From Methylocapsa acidiphila B2 (lineage in GTDB: Bacteria; Pseudomonadota; Alphaproteobacteria; Rhizobiales; Beijerinckiaceae), in NCBI RefSeq assembly GCF_000427445.1, contig NZ_KE386496.1, forward strand, positions 1-64,000: a stretch of DNA of 64,000 bases. The letters are read 5' to 3'. Made by a program: the position numbers and the translations under genes. The notes beneath the pieces were generated by a model. That model ran no database searches. It saw only the letters and a list, made by a program, of their open reading frames with translations, and was not told the DNA's origin. Numbering within the stretch: position 1 is the stretch's first letter; the number at the start of each line of letters is the position of its first letter. Shown here piece by piece: positions 1 to 9,588 of this stretch.

Positions 1-799
1 ATCTATTTTCCAACTAACTCAACAGCTTGTATCCAAAGATCGCCGACGGACGTTTGATGCGACAGATTTATGCACAGGGCCGGAATTTCTCGGCGGCTTG
101 CTGCGATGAACGGCGGTCATCCAGTCGACGATTTTGTCGCTGGCGGATCGGCGCGAAATCAGACGTTTACGTCAGGCGTCGGTCGAGCGAGCCGGCGGGC
201 GGCGGAACCGCACTCGACGACTGTGAATATTTCGTAAAGCGGAGCCTTGCAGAGCCCTCGCCCTATGCTAAAGTCATTTCGCGTTCGGGATGCACAAGCT
301 AAAGAGCCTAAGGCAAAACGACGCGCTCTTTCCAATTTTTTGTGTGTGCAGTGCGTATACACGCTACGCGTGATCGTATAACGCCTGTATCAAATTTGAT
401 CTCTCATGTTTCAACCATGGGGTTTCTTGAAACGAGCTCTCCGGTACGCGAAGGGCTCTCACACATTTCCGCAAATTCTGTCGCTGATTTGAAGCTTTGT
501 TTTGGTATCAGAGTGCTATGCCTTTGGGTTACAAGGCGAAGCGAGGGGGATCTTTGACCGTGAATTTGATCGCGCTCTGTCTGCAGCTTTATCGTCAGGT
601 TGGGTCGGATCGGCATGCGCCCACGCCGGAGCGGATGATGCGCTGGGCGTCAGCGCGGCGTCGTCTCTCCCGCAGCTAAAGTCTCCGCTTCTTTTCATTC
701 ACATCTCCCGAGAGACGTTCCGGCGCCGCATGCCGAGCGCCGACTCTCCTCGTCGTCCCGATGCGCAGAAGAAGACCGATGCTGGATTGGCGTAGACCG
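1..799. other. gene-free leader upstream of dnaA
   Basis: No convincing gene is visible in this stretch; the short open frames overlap each other and match no family I recognise. Several AT-rich tracts occur, for example around 325-345 and 475-515. One exact match to the TTATNCACA DnaA-box consensus and two one-mismatch matches are scattered through it. The stretch could hold the dnaA promoter and possibly a replication origin, but there is no dense box cluster. In this bacterial class the origin is often not beside dnaA, so this remains a weak inference. Confidence 0.4.
68..76 (+). promoter_or_regulatory. candidate DnaA box TTATGCACA
   Basis: TTATGCACA fits the general DnaA-box consensus TTATNCACA. 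Near matches with one mismatch lie at 232-240 (reverse strand, ATATTCACA) and 695-703 (TCATTCACA). A single exact match in 800 bases is only suggestive. It may serve dnaA autoregulation rather than origin function. Confidence 0.25.
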
Positions 800-2326
800 A
801 TGAACGAGCCTCGAGACCGAGGTGATTTGACCTCTCCGATCACCACTGCGACGAAAGAAGAAGCCTGGATGCGGATCTGCCGCCGACTGCGGATTGAGCT
901 CGGCGATGATGTCTTCTCATCCTGGTTCGGTCGTCTGGAGCTCGACGAGCTTTCCGAGACGAGCGCATATCTTTCCGTGCCCACCAAGTTTCTGAAGAGC
1001 TGGATTCAGTCGCATTACGCGGAGAAGATTCAGAAGGCGCTCATCGGGGAGTTTCCCTCGGTCAGTAGCGTGACGATCGCCGTTCGCTCGTCGACAAGGC
1101 CGATGCCCGGCCGCCGGCCCGGACCCATGGAGCGCGCCAATAAAAGCGATGCGCGCACAGAGGGCGATAAAGCCCCGCCGCCGCCTTCCGCATATGGGCG
1201 TTCAGAAGTAAGACTTGCCGTGGAGTCGAAGACGCCCGAGCGGCTCGCAAAAGCGTCGGTGGATGGGGCGGAAGCCGAGATCTATGTTGGCTCGCCCCTC
1301 GATCGACGCCTGAATTTCTCGAATTTTCTCGTCGGCAAGTCGAACCAGCTGGCGCATGCCGCTGCGCAACGCGTCGCCTCGACGGAACCCGGCGAGCCGC
1401 TGACCTACAATCCCCTTTATCTTCACGCCTCGGTCGGCCTCGGCAAAACGCATTTGCTTCAGGCCGTCGCACATGCGGCGTCCGACGTCACGCGCCGCGT
1501 CATTTACCTTACCGCAGAGAAGTTCATGTATGGATTCGTCTCGGCGCTGAAGGCGCAGACGGCCATCGCCTTCAAAGAGCGGCTGCGCGGCATCGACGTC
1601 CTCGTGATCGACGACATCCAGTTCCTGCAAGGCAAGTCGATTCAACAGGAGTTCTGTCACACCTTGAACGCCTTGATCGACGCCAGGCGGCAGATCGTCA
1701 TCGCCGCGGATCGCCCGCCGGGAGATCTCGAAAGCCTCGATGAGCGCGTTCGTTCGCGTCTCGCAGGCGGGCTATGCGTCGAGATGGGCGGCCTCGATGA
1801 GGCGCTTCGCGTCAAGATTCTTGAAACGCGCATCGCCGCGGCGCAGGCGGTCCATTCGAATTTCGACGTTCCCCCCGCCGTCATCGCCTATGTCGCGAGC
1901 GTCATCCAAACCAATGGCCGGGATCTCGATGGGGCGGTCAATCGCTTGCTCGCCCATGCTTCGTTGAGCGGGGCGCCGCTCGGCGTCGAGACCGCCGAAC
2001 TCGCGATCCGCGACCTCGTCCGCACGCATGAGCCCAAGCGGATCAAAATCGAAGATATTCAGAAGCTGGTGGCGAGCCATTTCAATGTGAGTCGGGCCGA
2101 TATTTTGTCGTCGCGGCGAACCGCGAATGTCGTGCGGCCGCGCCAGATCGCCATGTATCTTTCCAAGATTTTGACCTTGCGCTCATTGCCCGAAATCGGG
2201 CGACGTTTCGGCGGCCGCGATCATACGACCGTGCTTCATGCTGTGCGCAAGATCGAGGCGCTGACGACTTCCGATGGGACCTTGTCGGAGGAGATCGAGC
2301 TTTTGAAGCGGATGCTCATGGAATGA
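800..2326 (+). CDS. dnaA: chromosomal replication initiator DnaA
   Basis: DnaA is the AAA+ initiator that binds DnaA boxes, melts the origin and loads the replicative helicase. The protein is 508 residues from the ATG at 800; an in-frame ATG at 761 would add 13 Arg-rich residues and seems less likely. Domain I is at the N-terminus and is followed by a low-complexity linker. The Walker A motif GLGKTH is at residues 213-218, preceded by AS instead of the usual GG. Walker [10 protein letters not shown], is at 267-275. An arginine-rich ERVRSRL segment follows. The domain IV signature [11 protein letters not shown] is at 471-481. ruvC starts about 110 bases downstream on the same strand, which is an unusual neighbour. 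Confidence 0.97.
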   Translation: MNEPRDRGDLTSPITTATKEEAWMRICRRLRIELGDDVFSSWFGRLELDELSETSAYLSVPTKFLKSWIQSHYAEKIQKALIGEFPSVSSVTIAVRSSTRPMPGRRPGPMERANKSDARTEGDKAPPPPSAYGRSEVRLAVESKTPERLAKASVDGAEAEIYVGSPLDRRLNFSNFLVGKSNQLAHAAAQRVASTEPGEPLTYNPLYLHASVGLGKTHLLQAVAHAASDVTRRVIYLTAEKFMYGFVSALKAQTAIAFKERLRGIDVLVIDDIQFLQGKSIQQEFCHTLNALIDARRQIVIAADRPPGDLESLDERVRSRLAGGLCVEMGGLDEALRVKILETRIAAAQAVHSNFDVPPAVIAYVASVIQTNGRDLDGAVNRLLAHASLSGAPLGVETAELAIRDLVRTHEPKRIKIEDIQKLVASHFNVSRADILSSRRTANVVRPRQIAMYLSKILTLRSLPEIGRRFGGRDHTTVLHAVRKIEALTTSDGTLSEEIELLKRMLME

Positions 2327-2436
2327 AAAAGTTCCGAGGCGTAGAATCTCCTGCTCGAAGGCCTCATTCGACCTTTTTCTGAACAGGCTCCAGCCGCGCG
2401 CTCCCGGTCTGCGCCGATTGGGGCTAGTCTCGCAGC

Positions 2437-2985
2437 ATGACGCAAGAAACGATTCGCATCATCGGCATTGATCCCGGCTTGCGCCGCACCGGATGGGGCG
2501 TCATCGAATCATGCGGCTCGCGGCTGATCTATGTCGCCTGCGGCGCAGTGCGCTCGAATGAGAAAGCGGCGCTTTCCGAGCGTCTGCGCGAGCTGCATGA
2601 CGGGCTCGCCGCGGTCATTTCCGCCTATGCGCCGGCGGAGGCGGCGGTCGAGGAGACCTTTGTCAACCGCGATCCGCAATCAGCCTTGAAGCTCGGCCAG
2701 GCGCGTGGGATCGCCCTGCTGGCGCCGGCGCGCGCCGGCCTGCCGGTCGCGGAATATGCCGCCAACCTCATCAAGAAGACGATCGTGGGCGCCGGCCACG
2801 CCGAAAAAGCGCAGGTCGCGATGATGGTGAAATTTCTGCTGCCCGCGAGCGACGCCGCGAGCGCCGATGCGGCCGATGCGCTCGCGGTGGCGCTCACCCA
2901 TGCGCAACTCCGCGCGGCGGCGGGGCGCATCAGTTCGGCGCTGGCGCGCTGCTCGCGCGTCAAGGGCGAGACGGCGCAGTCATGA
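2437..2985 (+). CDS. ruvC: Holliday junction endonuclease RuvC
   Basis: RuvC is the dimeric resolvase that nicks Holliday junctions after RuvAB branch migration. The 182-residue product is of normal length. It begins with the nuclease strand [14 protein letters not shown], which carries the first catalytic Asp. It has the conserved [17 protein letters not shown] segment with a catalytic Glu, and a C-terminal [14 protein letters not shown] segment with the final acidic pair. ruvA follows 37 bases later, so the two are probably cotranscribed. ruvB, the usual third gene, is not next and is not in this window. Confidence 0.96.
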   Translation: MTQETIRIIGIDPGLRRTGWGVIESCGSRLIYVACGAVRSNEKAALSERLRELHDGLAAVISAYAPAEAAVEETFVNRDPQSALKLGQARGIALLAPARAGLPVAEYAANLIKKTIVGAGHAEKAQVAMMVKFLLPASDAASADAADALAVALTHAQLRAAAGRISSALARCSRVKGETAQS

Positions 2986-3022
2986 CCCGACGGTCCATGA
3001 CAATGGGCGGAGTCCTTCGGCG

Positions 3023-3637
3023 ATGATCGGCAAGCTTCGAGGGGTCGTCGATTCCTTTGGCGAGGATTTCGTGATCCTCGACGTCAATGGAGTCGGCTAT
3101 ATCGTCCATTGCTCCAGCCGCACCTTGCAAAGGTTGTCGCGCGTCGGTGAGTTGGCTTCGCTCGCGATCGAGACCCAAATGCGCGAGGATTCCCTTCGTC
3201 TGTTCGGCTTCTCGACGGAGGCGGACCGCGACTGGTTCAAGCTCCTGCAATCAGTGCAGGGCGTCGGCGCGAAGGTGGCGCTGGCCGTTCAGGGCATTCT
3301 CGAGGCCTCAGAACTCGCCGCTGCGATCGCTTTTCAGGACAAGGCGGCGATCGCCCGAGCGAGCGGGGTCGGGCCGAAGCTCGCCGCCCGCATCGTCGCG
3401 GAACTAAAAGACAAGGCGCCGGCCGCTGGCGGCGCCGAGGTCCATCTCCAGGCTGCCGAAGGCGCGTCCGGCCAGGCCGCGCCGACCGCCGTCACCGATG
3501 CGATCTCCGCTCTGGTCACTCTCGGCTATGGCCGGCCGCAGGCGGCGGCGGCGGTCGCCGCCTCGGTCGCGGCATTGGGGGAGGGCGCGGCAACCGCCGA
3601 ATTGATTCGCCGCGGCCTCAAGGAGCTGTCGCAATGA
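3023..3637 (+). CDS. ruvA: Holliday junction branch migration protein RuvA
   Basis: RuvA forms the tetramer that grips Holliday junctions and directs the RuvB motor. The ATG at 3023 gives 204 residues, the family's normal length, and the typical N-terminus [20 protein letters not shown]; the frame is open further upstream, but only inside ruvC in another phase. The central part has helix-hairpin-helix segments around [13 protein letters not shown] and [19 protein letters not shown]. An Ala-rich linker leads to the small C-terminal domain that contacts RuvB. The gene ends 11 bases before the convergent tsaD. Confidence 0.96.
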   Translation: MIGKLRGVVDSFGEDFVILDVNGVGYIVHCSSRTLQRLSRVGELASLAIETQMREDSLRLFGFSTEADRDWFKLLQSVQGVGAKVALAVQGILEASELAAAIAFQDKAAIARASGVGPKLAARIVAELKDKAPAAGGAEVHLQAAEGASGQAAPTAVTDAISALVTLGYGRPQAAAAVAASVAALGEGAATAELIRRGLKELSQ

Positions 3638-3647
3638 TGAAACGGAT

Positions 3648-4706
3648 TCACGCCTTGCCGTGATGCACGGCTTCCGCATTGGCGTCGAGCGGCCAGCGGG
3701 CCCGCGCGGCGAAGGTCAGATCGTCGATGAGGCCAAGCGACAGCCTCTCGAGCCCGGCCCAGGCGATCATCGCCCCATTATCGGTGCAGAGCTGCGGCGG
3801 CGGCAGGACGAGCCGCATGCCGCTCTCGCCGCAAAAGCGCATGAGCGCGCGGCGGATCGCGCCATTGGCGGCGACCCCGCCGGCGACGACCATGGCGTTC
3901 GAGGGACCGACCGTTTCGCGAAACAGGCGCAAGCCGACGCGTGAGCGATCGATGATCATGTCGACGACCGCCGCCTGGAACGAGGCGCAGAGATCGGCGA
4001 CATCCGTCGGGCTGAGGGAATTCAGCCGCTCCATTTCGAGCCTGACGGCGGTCTTGAGGCCGGAGAGGGAGAAGTCCGGCTTCGGCCGCCCGAGCATGGG
4101 CCTCGGGAAGTCGAAGCGCGCCGCATTGCCCTCCGCCGCGCGCTTCTCGACCTCGGGGCCGCCGGGATAGGGCAGGCCGAGCATTTTTGCGATCTTGTCG
4201 AAGGCCTCGCCCACGGCGTCGTCGACCGTCGAACCGAGACGGAGATAATCGCCGACGCCTCTTACTGCGACGAGCTGCGTGTGTCCGCCGGAGACGAGCA
4301 GGAGCAGATAGGGAAATTCGAGGGCGTCGGTAAGCCGCGCCGTCAGCGCATGGGCCTCGAGATGATTGACAGCGATGAAGGGCTTACGGCTGGCTAAGGC
4401 GAGCGCCTTGGCGGTCGTGAGGCCGACGATGACGCCGCCGATGAGGCCAGGCCCTGCGGCGGCTGCTATGCCATCGAGATCGGCCAATCGCGTCCCGGCG
4501 TGGGCGAGGGCGCGCAGGACGAGCCGATCAATGATGTCGATATGGGCGCGCGCCGCGATCTCCGGCACGACGCCGCCATAGGCCGCGTGCTCCGCGATTT
4601 GGCTCATGACTTCGTTTGAGAGGATTTCCCCGGCGCCGCCCGGTTCGAGCCGGACGACGGCGGCGGCGGTTTCGTCGCAGGTGGTTTCAATGCCAAGAAC
4701 GCGCAT
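3648..4706 (-). CDS. tsaD: tRNA N6-adenosine threonylcarbamoyltransferase TsaD
   Basis: TsaD transfers the threonylcarbamoyl group to A37 of ANN-decoding tRNAs, working with TsaB and TsaE in the cytoplasm. The product has 352 residues and starts with [18 protein letters not shown], the family's ASKHA nucleotide-binding start. The metal-binding motif [11 protein letters not shown] is present, as is [10 protein letters not shown]. The C-terminal [16 protein letters not shown] and [13 protein letters not shown] segments are characteristic. The gene is divergent from hemC, an arrangement common in alphaproteobacteria. The intergenic stretch must hold both promoters. Confidence 0.96.
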   Translation of the reverse strand: MRVLGIETTCDETAAAVVRLEPGGAGEILSNEVMSQIAEHAAYGGVVPEIAARAHIDIIDRLVLRALAHAGTRLADLDGIAAAAGPGLIGGVIVGLTTAKALALASRKPFIAVNHLEAHALTARLTDALEFPYLLLLVSGGHTQLVAVRGVGDYLRLGSTVDDAVGEAFDKIAKMLGLPYPGGPEVEKRAAEGNAARFDFPRPMLGRPKPDFSLSGLKTAVRLEMERLNSLSPTDVADLCASFQAAVVDMIIDRSRVGLRLFRETVGPSNAMVVAGGVAANGAIRRALMRFCGESGMRLVLPPPQLCTDNGAMIAWAGLERLSLGLIDDLTFAARARWPLDANAEAVHHGKA

Positions 4707-4919
4707 CGGCCTCTTTCAGTGCTGGGCCCGGACCCTTGCGCGACGCGCGGCACCGTGAAAAAAGCCGGGACCTCAACAGTAATGCGCTCTCGAACGGCTG
4801 ACGGAAGTCCGTCCGGCTCGAAAATGCGCTTGATTTTCGATGATGGATGTTGGCGTCCAAGAACGGCCGCGTTATTTTCCAACCTATAGAACCATCCCAT
4901 CGTTTTAGGAAATACGTCG

Positions 4920-5864
4920 ATCTCCCTTTCACCTTCTTCCAGCGGCGCCCGCGGGCTCAAGATCGGAACGCGCGGCAGTCCGCTGGCGCTTGCGCAGGCG
5001 CATGAACTCCGGGGCCGGCTTGCGGCGTCGAGCCGCATCGACGGGGACGCGATCGAGATCGTCGTCATCAAGACCAGCGGCGACGTGATCCAGGATCGCG
5101 CGCTGAGCGAGGCCGGAGGGAAGGGGCTCTTCACCAAGGAACTCGATTTCGCGCTGATGCGGGGCGAGGTGGATATCGCCGTCCATTCCGCCAAAGACCT
5201 GCCGACAAGCCTGCCCGGCGAGATCGCCATCGCCGGCTATCTTCCGCGCGAGGATGTCCGCGACGCCTGGATCTCGCCCAAGGCGGCGCATCCGCTTGAG
5301 CTGCCGGCCGGCGCCGTCGTGGGCACGGCGTCCTTGCGGCGCGGCGCCATGGTGAAGCGGCTTCGTCCCGACCTCTCGATTGTCCTGCTGCGCGGCAATG
5401 TCGAGACGCGGCTTGGGAAGCTCGCGGCGGGCGAAGTGGACGCCACCCTCCTGGCGCTCGCGGGCTTGAAGCGGCTTGGTCTTGAAGATCGCGCGACGGC
5501 GGTGCTCGATGCGGGCGAATTCGTTCCCGCCGCCGGCCAGGGCGCCATCGCCATCACGCTCCGAGCCGGCGACCAGGCGGCCCTGGACGCGCTTGCGCCC
5601 GTCCTGGATGCGGCGACCGGCGCGGCGCTTGCGGCGGAGCGCGCCTTTCTTCATGTCCTCGACGGGTCCTGCAAGACGCCGATCGGCGCCCATGCCCGGC
5701 TCGCGGGCGATGAGATCAATTTTCACGGCGTCGTGCTAAAGCCGGACGGATCGCAGTTTTTCGAGGTCGTCTTGTCCGGGTCCGCACGCGAAGCGGCGGC
5801 GCTCGGGGCGGCTGCGGGGGATGATGTGCGCGCGAGGCTCCCAGCCGCCTTTTTCGAGGATTGA
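4920..5864 (+). CDS. hemC: hydroxymethylbilane synthase HemC (probable non-canonical start)
   Basis: HemC (porphobilinogen deaminase) joins four porphobilinogens into hydroxymethylbilane in tetrapyrrole synthesis. The frame shows LKIGTRGSPLALAQAHELRG, the substrate-contacting VDIAVHSAKDLPT, GTASLRRGA and, near the C-terminus, DGSCKTPIG, whose Cys anchors the dipyrromethane cofactor. Between the in-frame TAG at 4887 and the conserved N-terminus there is no ATG, GTG or TTG. The first one is a GTG at 5085, which would remove about 40 essential residues. I place the start provisionally at ATC 4920, nine bases after an AGGA, giving 314 residues, a normal length. An unnoticed sequence error is the main alternative. 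The stop overlaps the region before hemD. Confidence 0.88.
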   Translation: MSLSPSSSGARGLKIGTRGSPLALAQAHELRGRLAASSRIDGDAIEIVVIKTSGDVIQDRALSEAGGKGLFTKELDFALMRGEVDIAVHSAKDLPTSLPGEIAIAGYLPREDVRDAWISPKAAHPLELPAGAVVGTASLRRGAMVKRLRPDLSIVLLRGNVETRLGKLAAGEVDATLLALAGLKRLGLEDRATAVLDAGEFVPAAGQGAIAITLRAGDQAALDALAPVLDAATGAALAAERAFLHVLDGSCKTPIGAHARLAGDEINFHGVVLKPDGSQFFEVVLSGSAREAAALGAAAGDDVRARLPAAFFED

Positions 5865-5869
5865 GAGCG

Positions 5870-6628
5870 ATGCTGGTCTTGCTCACCCGCGCCCTAGACG
5901 AAGGCACGCGAACGGCGATCAAGCTCGCGTCGAGCGGCCATCGAGCGATTCTGTCGCCGGTTCTGGATATGGTGCCGACCGGCGCCGAATGGCCGCATGG
6001 CGTCGTCGGCGGCGTGCTGGCGACAAGCTCGCAAGCCTTCGAGCTTTTCTCCGACGCGCCCGAATGGCCTTCGCCGGAAGCGCGCCGCCTGCTGCCGCTT
6101 TACCTCGTCGGCGCGCGCACGAAGGACGCGGCGCGCGAGCGCGGTTTCGAGGGGGCCGCTCTGATAGCCGCCGACGCCAAGGAGCTGGCGGCGAGCGTCG
6201 CGGCGAACGTCGAAGCGTCGCGCCGGCTGCTCTATCTCGCCGGCCGCGACCGCAAGCCTGATCTCGAGAAGACGCTCGCCGAGGCCGGCAAGCGCATCGA
6301 GACGATCGAAGTCTATTCGGCGCAGGCGGCGGAATCCTTGAGCGATGAAGCGGCCGCCGCGCTTGGCGCCGGGACGATCGGCGCGGTGCTGCATTATTCC
6401 AGGCGCAGCGCGGAAATTTTCCTTAGCCTCGCGCGTCGCGCCGGCCTCGACGTTTCGAAGATGCCGCATGTCGCAATTTCAGCCGATGCGGCTGCGCCGC
6501 TGAGGGCGGCCGGTTTCGACGAGATGCATGTCGCCGAACAGCCGAACGAGCAGGCGGTGCTCGCGCTTGTCGCGGCGCTGGCGGCGAGGGCCGAGACCTT
6601 GTCGGCCCGACGGGGCGCTCGGTCTTGA
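5870..6628 (+). CDS. hemD: uroporphyrinogen-III synthase HemD
   Basis: HemD cyclises hydroxymethylbilane with ring-D inversion to uroporphyrinogen III. The family is poorly conserved, so the call leans on position directly after hemC plus visible features: the start MLVLLTRALDEGTRTA, the ATSSQAF segment, the LLYLAGRDRKPDLEKTL motif, the IETIEVYSAQAAE strand and HYSRRSAEIFLSLA. The ATG at 5870 is preferred over the TTG at 5861 that overlaps the hemC stop. The product has 252 residues, which is typical. In relatives a mic60-like gene and hemY usually follow, but here a PQQ-type ABC operon does. Confidence 0.88.
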   Translation: MLVLLTRALDEGTRTAIKLASSGHRAILSPVLDMVPTGAEWPHGVVGGVLATSSQAFELFSDAPEWPSPEARRLLPLYLVGARTKDAARERGFEGAALIAADAKELAASVAANVEASRRLLYLAGRDRKPDLEKTLAEAGKRIETIEVYSAQAAESLSDEAAAALGAGTIGAVLHYSRRSAEIFLSLARRAGLDVSKMPHVAISADAAAPLRAAGFDEMHVAEQPNEQAVLALVAALAARAETLSARRGARS

Positions 6629-7854
6629 TGCGGCGGCGCCCGACCCTTCGATCTATAATGCGGAGGCTGGTTTTTCTCGCTTCGCTGCTCGCCCTGGGCC
6701 AAACGGCGGGGCTGGTTGCGGCGCGGGCCGACGATGCCGTCGAGGTGAAGGTAGGCTTTATTCGCGCGCCCCATGTGAGGGAGACGATCTCGATTCTCGA
6801 CATTCCGGCCGAAGACGACGCCATCGCCGGCGCGCGGCTCGCCGTCGAGGATAATAATACGACGGGGCGCTTCCTGGGCCAGAGCTTTTCGATCGAGGAC
6901 CGGCTCCTCAAAGCCGGAGACGATCCGTTGGCCGCCATGAACAGCCTTGTTGAGCACGGGGTGTCCTTGCTGCTCGTCGATCTTCCCGCCGCCCAAATCC
7001 TCGCCCTAGCCGATGCGGCGAAAAGCCGGAACATCCTCCTTTTCAACGTCGGCGCTCCAAACGACTCGCTGCGCGAAGAGAATTGCCGAGCTGACGTGAT
7101 CCATGTCGCGCCGTCCCATTCCATGCTCGCCGACGGCCTCGCCCAATATCTTGTCTGGAAGCAATGGAAGCGCTGGCTTTTGATGAAGGGGTCGCATTCC
7201 GAAGACCAGCTTTTCGCCGACGCCTTGCGCCGCTCCGCCAGGAAATTCGGCGCCAAGATTGTCGAGGAGCGCGTTTACGAAGATACGGGAGGCGGCCGGC
7301 GCTCGGATTCCGGGAGCGTCCAGACCCAAAGGCTCGTGCCGGTCGCGACGCAAAGCGCGCCGGCCTATGATGTGCTCGTCGCGGCGGACGAGAGCGAGGT
7401 GTTTGCGGAATATCTTCCCTATCGAACCTTCGATCCGCGCCCGGTCGCGGGCTCGGCAGGGCTGAAGCCTCTGAGCTGGGATCCGACCCATGAGCAATGG
7501 GGCGCGATCCAGCTCCAGAACCGATTTATGAAGCTCGCCGCCCGCCGGATGAACGCGCGCGACAATCAGGCTTGGGTCGCGATGCGCATGATTGGCGAGG
7601 CGGCGACGCGGACGGGCTCGAGCGACCCTAAGCTCCTTCGCGAATATTTGATCGGGCCGGAGTTTTCCATCGCCGCCTTCAAGGGGCAAAAGCAGACCTT
7701 GCGGCCGTGGAACCTGCAATTGCGCCAGCCGATCCTGCTCGGCGACGGGCGCATGATCGTCTCGGTTTCGCCGCAGGAAGGCTACCTGCATCAAAATTCC
7801 GAGCTCGACACGCTCGGCCTCGACCAGCCGGAAACGAAATGCAAGCTGCAATGA
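6628..7854 (+). CDS. ABC transporter substrate-binding protein, PQQ-dependent alcohol dehydrogenase-associated
   Basis: This periplasmic protein resembles the branched-chain amino-acid receptor fold and matches, from memory, the subgroup found beside PQQ-dependent alcohol dehydrogenases. The start at 6628 overlaps the hemD stop (TGATG); an ATG at 6658 would give a neater signal peptide, MRRLVFLASLLALG, ending near ARADD. Conserved-looking stretches include FIRAPHVRETISILDIPAEDD and GARLAVEDNNTTGRF in the N-lobe, and PHVAPSHSMLADGLAQYLVWKQWKRW after an apparent disulphide region. It has 408 residues. The stop overlaps the next gene, implying coupled translation. The ligand is unknown. Confidence 0.85.
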   Translation: MRRRPTLRSIMRRLVFLASLLALGQTAGLVAARADDAVEVKVGFIRAPHVRETISILDIPAEDDAIAGARLAVEDNNTTGRFLGQSFSIEDRLLKAGDDPLAAMNSLVEHGVSLLLVDLPAAQILALADAAKSRNILLFNVGAPNDSLREENCRADVIHVAPSHSMLADGLAQYLVWKQWKRWLLMKGSHSEDQLFADALRRSARKFGAKIVEERVYEDTGGGRRSDSGSVQTQRLVPVATQSAPAYDVLVAADESEVFAEYLPYRTFDPRPVAGSAGLKPLSWDPTHEQWGAIQLQNRFMKLAARRMNARDNQAWVAMRMIGEAATRTGSSDPKLLREYLIGPEFSIAAFKGQKQTLRPWNLQLRQPILLGDGRMIVSVSPQEGYLHQNSELDTLGLDQPETKCKLQ

Positions 7855-8822
7855 TGTCTCGCCTTGGCGTGGCCGCCCTCTCGATGCTCGTTGCGACGGT
7901 CGCGCCCGCCGCCGCCTACACCGCCTATGTCTCGAATGAGAAGGGCAATTCGATTTCCGTCATCGATACGGAAAAGCTCGAAGTCACGAAGACCGTCAAG
8001 GTCGGCCAGCGGCCGCGCGGCGTCGCCCTGAGCCGGGACGGCGGCCAATTGTTCATTTGCGCCGGCGACGACGACGCCATTCAGATCCTCGACACCAAGA
8101 GCTTGACGATCGTCGGCGAATTGCCCTCCGGACCTGATCCCGAGCTCCTCATCCTGAGTCCCGACGGCAAGCTTCTCTACACCTCGAACGAGAACGACAA
8201 TCTCGTCACGGCGATCGACGTCGCCACGCGCAAGGTCGTTTCGGAAATTCCGGTCGGGGTCGAGCCGGAAGGAATGGCGCTGAGTCCTGACGGCAAAGTC
8301 CTCGTCAACACGTCCGAAACGACAAATATGGCGCATCTCATCGACACTGAGACGCGCAAGATCTTCGCGAATGTTCTTGTCGACGCGCGGCCGCGCTCTG
8401 CGCAATTCACGGCGGATGGCGGTGAGTTGTGGGTCTCGGCCGAGGTCGGCGGCACGGTCAGCGTGATCGGCGCCTCCACCCATAAGATCAAGCAGAAGAT
8501 CGCCTTCGAAATCCCGGGCCTCGCCAAGGAGGCGATCCAGCCGGTCGGAATCAAATTCTCGCTAGATGGCCAGCGGGCCTTCGTCGCGCTTGGTCCGGCC
8601 AATCGGGTCGCGGTCATCAACGCCGCGACGAAGCAGGTTGAAAAATATCTGCTCGTCGGCCAGCGCGTTTGGCAATTGGCCTTCACGCCGGATGGAAAAT
8701 ATCTTTATGCGACCAATGGCGTCTCGAACGACGTATCGGTCATCGACGTCGCCGCGCTCAAGGTCGTCAAATCGATTGCGGTCGGATCCTTTCCCTGGGG
8801 CGTCGCGATTGCCGGACGATGA
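7851..8822 (+). CDS. PQQ-dependent catabolism-associated YVTN beta-propeller protein
   Basis: The 323-residue product has a signal peptide (MMSRLGVAALSMLVATVAPAAA) and then repeated blades of the YVTN type: AYVSNEKGNSISVIDTEKLEV, LFICAGDDDAIQILDTKSL, LYTSNENDNLVTAIDVATRKV and YATNGVSNDVSVIDVAALKVV. About seven such repeats can be counted, enough for a closed propeller. Its start overlaps the previous stop as ATGA. Proteins of this kind sit in gene sets with PQQ alcohol dehydrogenases and are presumed periplasmic, with unknown function. Whether it binds a metal, a cofactor or a partner cannot be told from the sequence. Confidence 0.88.
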   Translation: MMSRLGVAALSMLVATVAPAAAYTAYVSNEKGNSISVIDTEKLEVTKTVKVGQRPRGVALSRDGGQLFICAGDDDAIQILDTKSLTIVGELPSGPDPELLILSPDGKLLYTSNENDNLVTAIDVATRKVVSEIPVGVEPEGMALSPDGKVLVNTSETTNMAHLIDTETRKIFANVLVDARPRSAQFTADGGELWVSAEVGGTVSVIGASTHKIKQKIAFEIPGLAKEAIQPVGIKFSLDGQRAFVALGPANRVAVINAATKQVEKYLLVGQRVWQLAFTPDGKYLYATNGVSNDVSVIDVAALKVVKSIAVGSFPWGVAIAGR

Positions 8823-8838
8823 GCCCCCGCTAGCGGCC

Positions 8839-9588
8839 TTGACGGCTGCCTTGGAGATCGCCGGCGTCAGCCATCGTTACGGCAAGCGCCTGGCTCTAGA
8901 CGACGTCTCCCTCAGCGTGAGGCCCGCGAGCTTTTGCGTCCTGCTCGGGCTCAACGGCGCGGGCAAGAGCACCCTTTTTTCCTTGATCACCCGCCTCTAT
9001 GCGGCGCAGTCAGGGAAAATTAAGATTTTCGGTTGGGACGTCAGCCGCGACTCCGGGGAAGCGCTCCGACGGCTCGGCGTCGTCTTTCAGGCGCGCACGC
9101 TCGATCTCGACCTTTCTATCGCGCAAAACTTCGCCTATCACGCGGCGCTGCATGGCGTCGGCGCGCGGGAAGGACGGGCGCGCGCCGAGGCGCTACTGGC
9201 CCAGATCGGCATGGCTGATCGCGCCGGGGACAAAGTGCGTTCGCTCTCGGGCGGGCAGATGCGTCGCGTCGAGATCGCGCGCGCCCTTTTGCATCGTCCG
9301 AGCATGCTGCTCCTCGACGAGCCGACCGTCGGACTCGACGTCAAGGCCCGCGCCGATATTCTCCACCATGTGCGCGGCCTCGTCGCGCAGGAGGGCGTCG
9401 GCGTCCTCTGGGCGACGCATCTCATCGATGAGGTCGCGGGGAGCGACGACGTCGTCGTGCTGCATCTCGGCAGGCTGCTCGACAAAGGCAATGTCGGCGA
9501 GGTCGTAGCCCGAGCTGGCGCGGATGACATCGCCGCGGCTTTCGCGAAGTTGACCGAGGCGGGCGCACCGGGAGAAGCGGGTCGATGA
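8839..9588 (+). CDS. ABC transporter ATP-binding protein, PQQ-dependent alcohol dehydrogenase-associated
   Basis: This is a nucleotide-binding subunit of an ABC-2 type exporter. It shows Walker A GLNGAGKST, the signature LSGGQMRRVEIARA, Walker B MLLLDEPTVGLD and the switch His in LWATHLIDE. The frame is open far upstream inside the beta-propeller gene in another phase, so the start must lie near 8839; TTG at 8839 gives 249 residues beginning MTAALEIAGVSHRYG, and TTG at 8851 is an alternative. No ATG is available at this end. It overlaps the permease gene by four bases. The upstream genes suggest one five-component transport and sensing unit. Confidence 0.88.
   Translation: MTAALEIAGVSHRYGKRLALDDVSLSVRPASFCVLLGLNGAGKSTLFSLITRLYAAQSGKIKIFGWDVSRDSGEALRRLGVVFQARTLDLDLSIAQNFAYHAALHGVGAREGRARAEALLAQIGMADRAGDKVRSLSGGQMRRVEIARALLHRPSMLLLDEPTVGLDVKARADILHHVRGLVAQEGVGVLWATHLIDEVAGSDDVVVLHLGRLLDKGNVGEVVARAGADDIAAAFAKLTEAGAPGEAGR

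Noticed and set aside
4929..5726. 265-residue minus-strand open frame opposite hemC
   Set aside because: It lies wholly antisense to clear hemC motifs and is Arg-rich, typical of shadows in GC-rich DNA.
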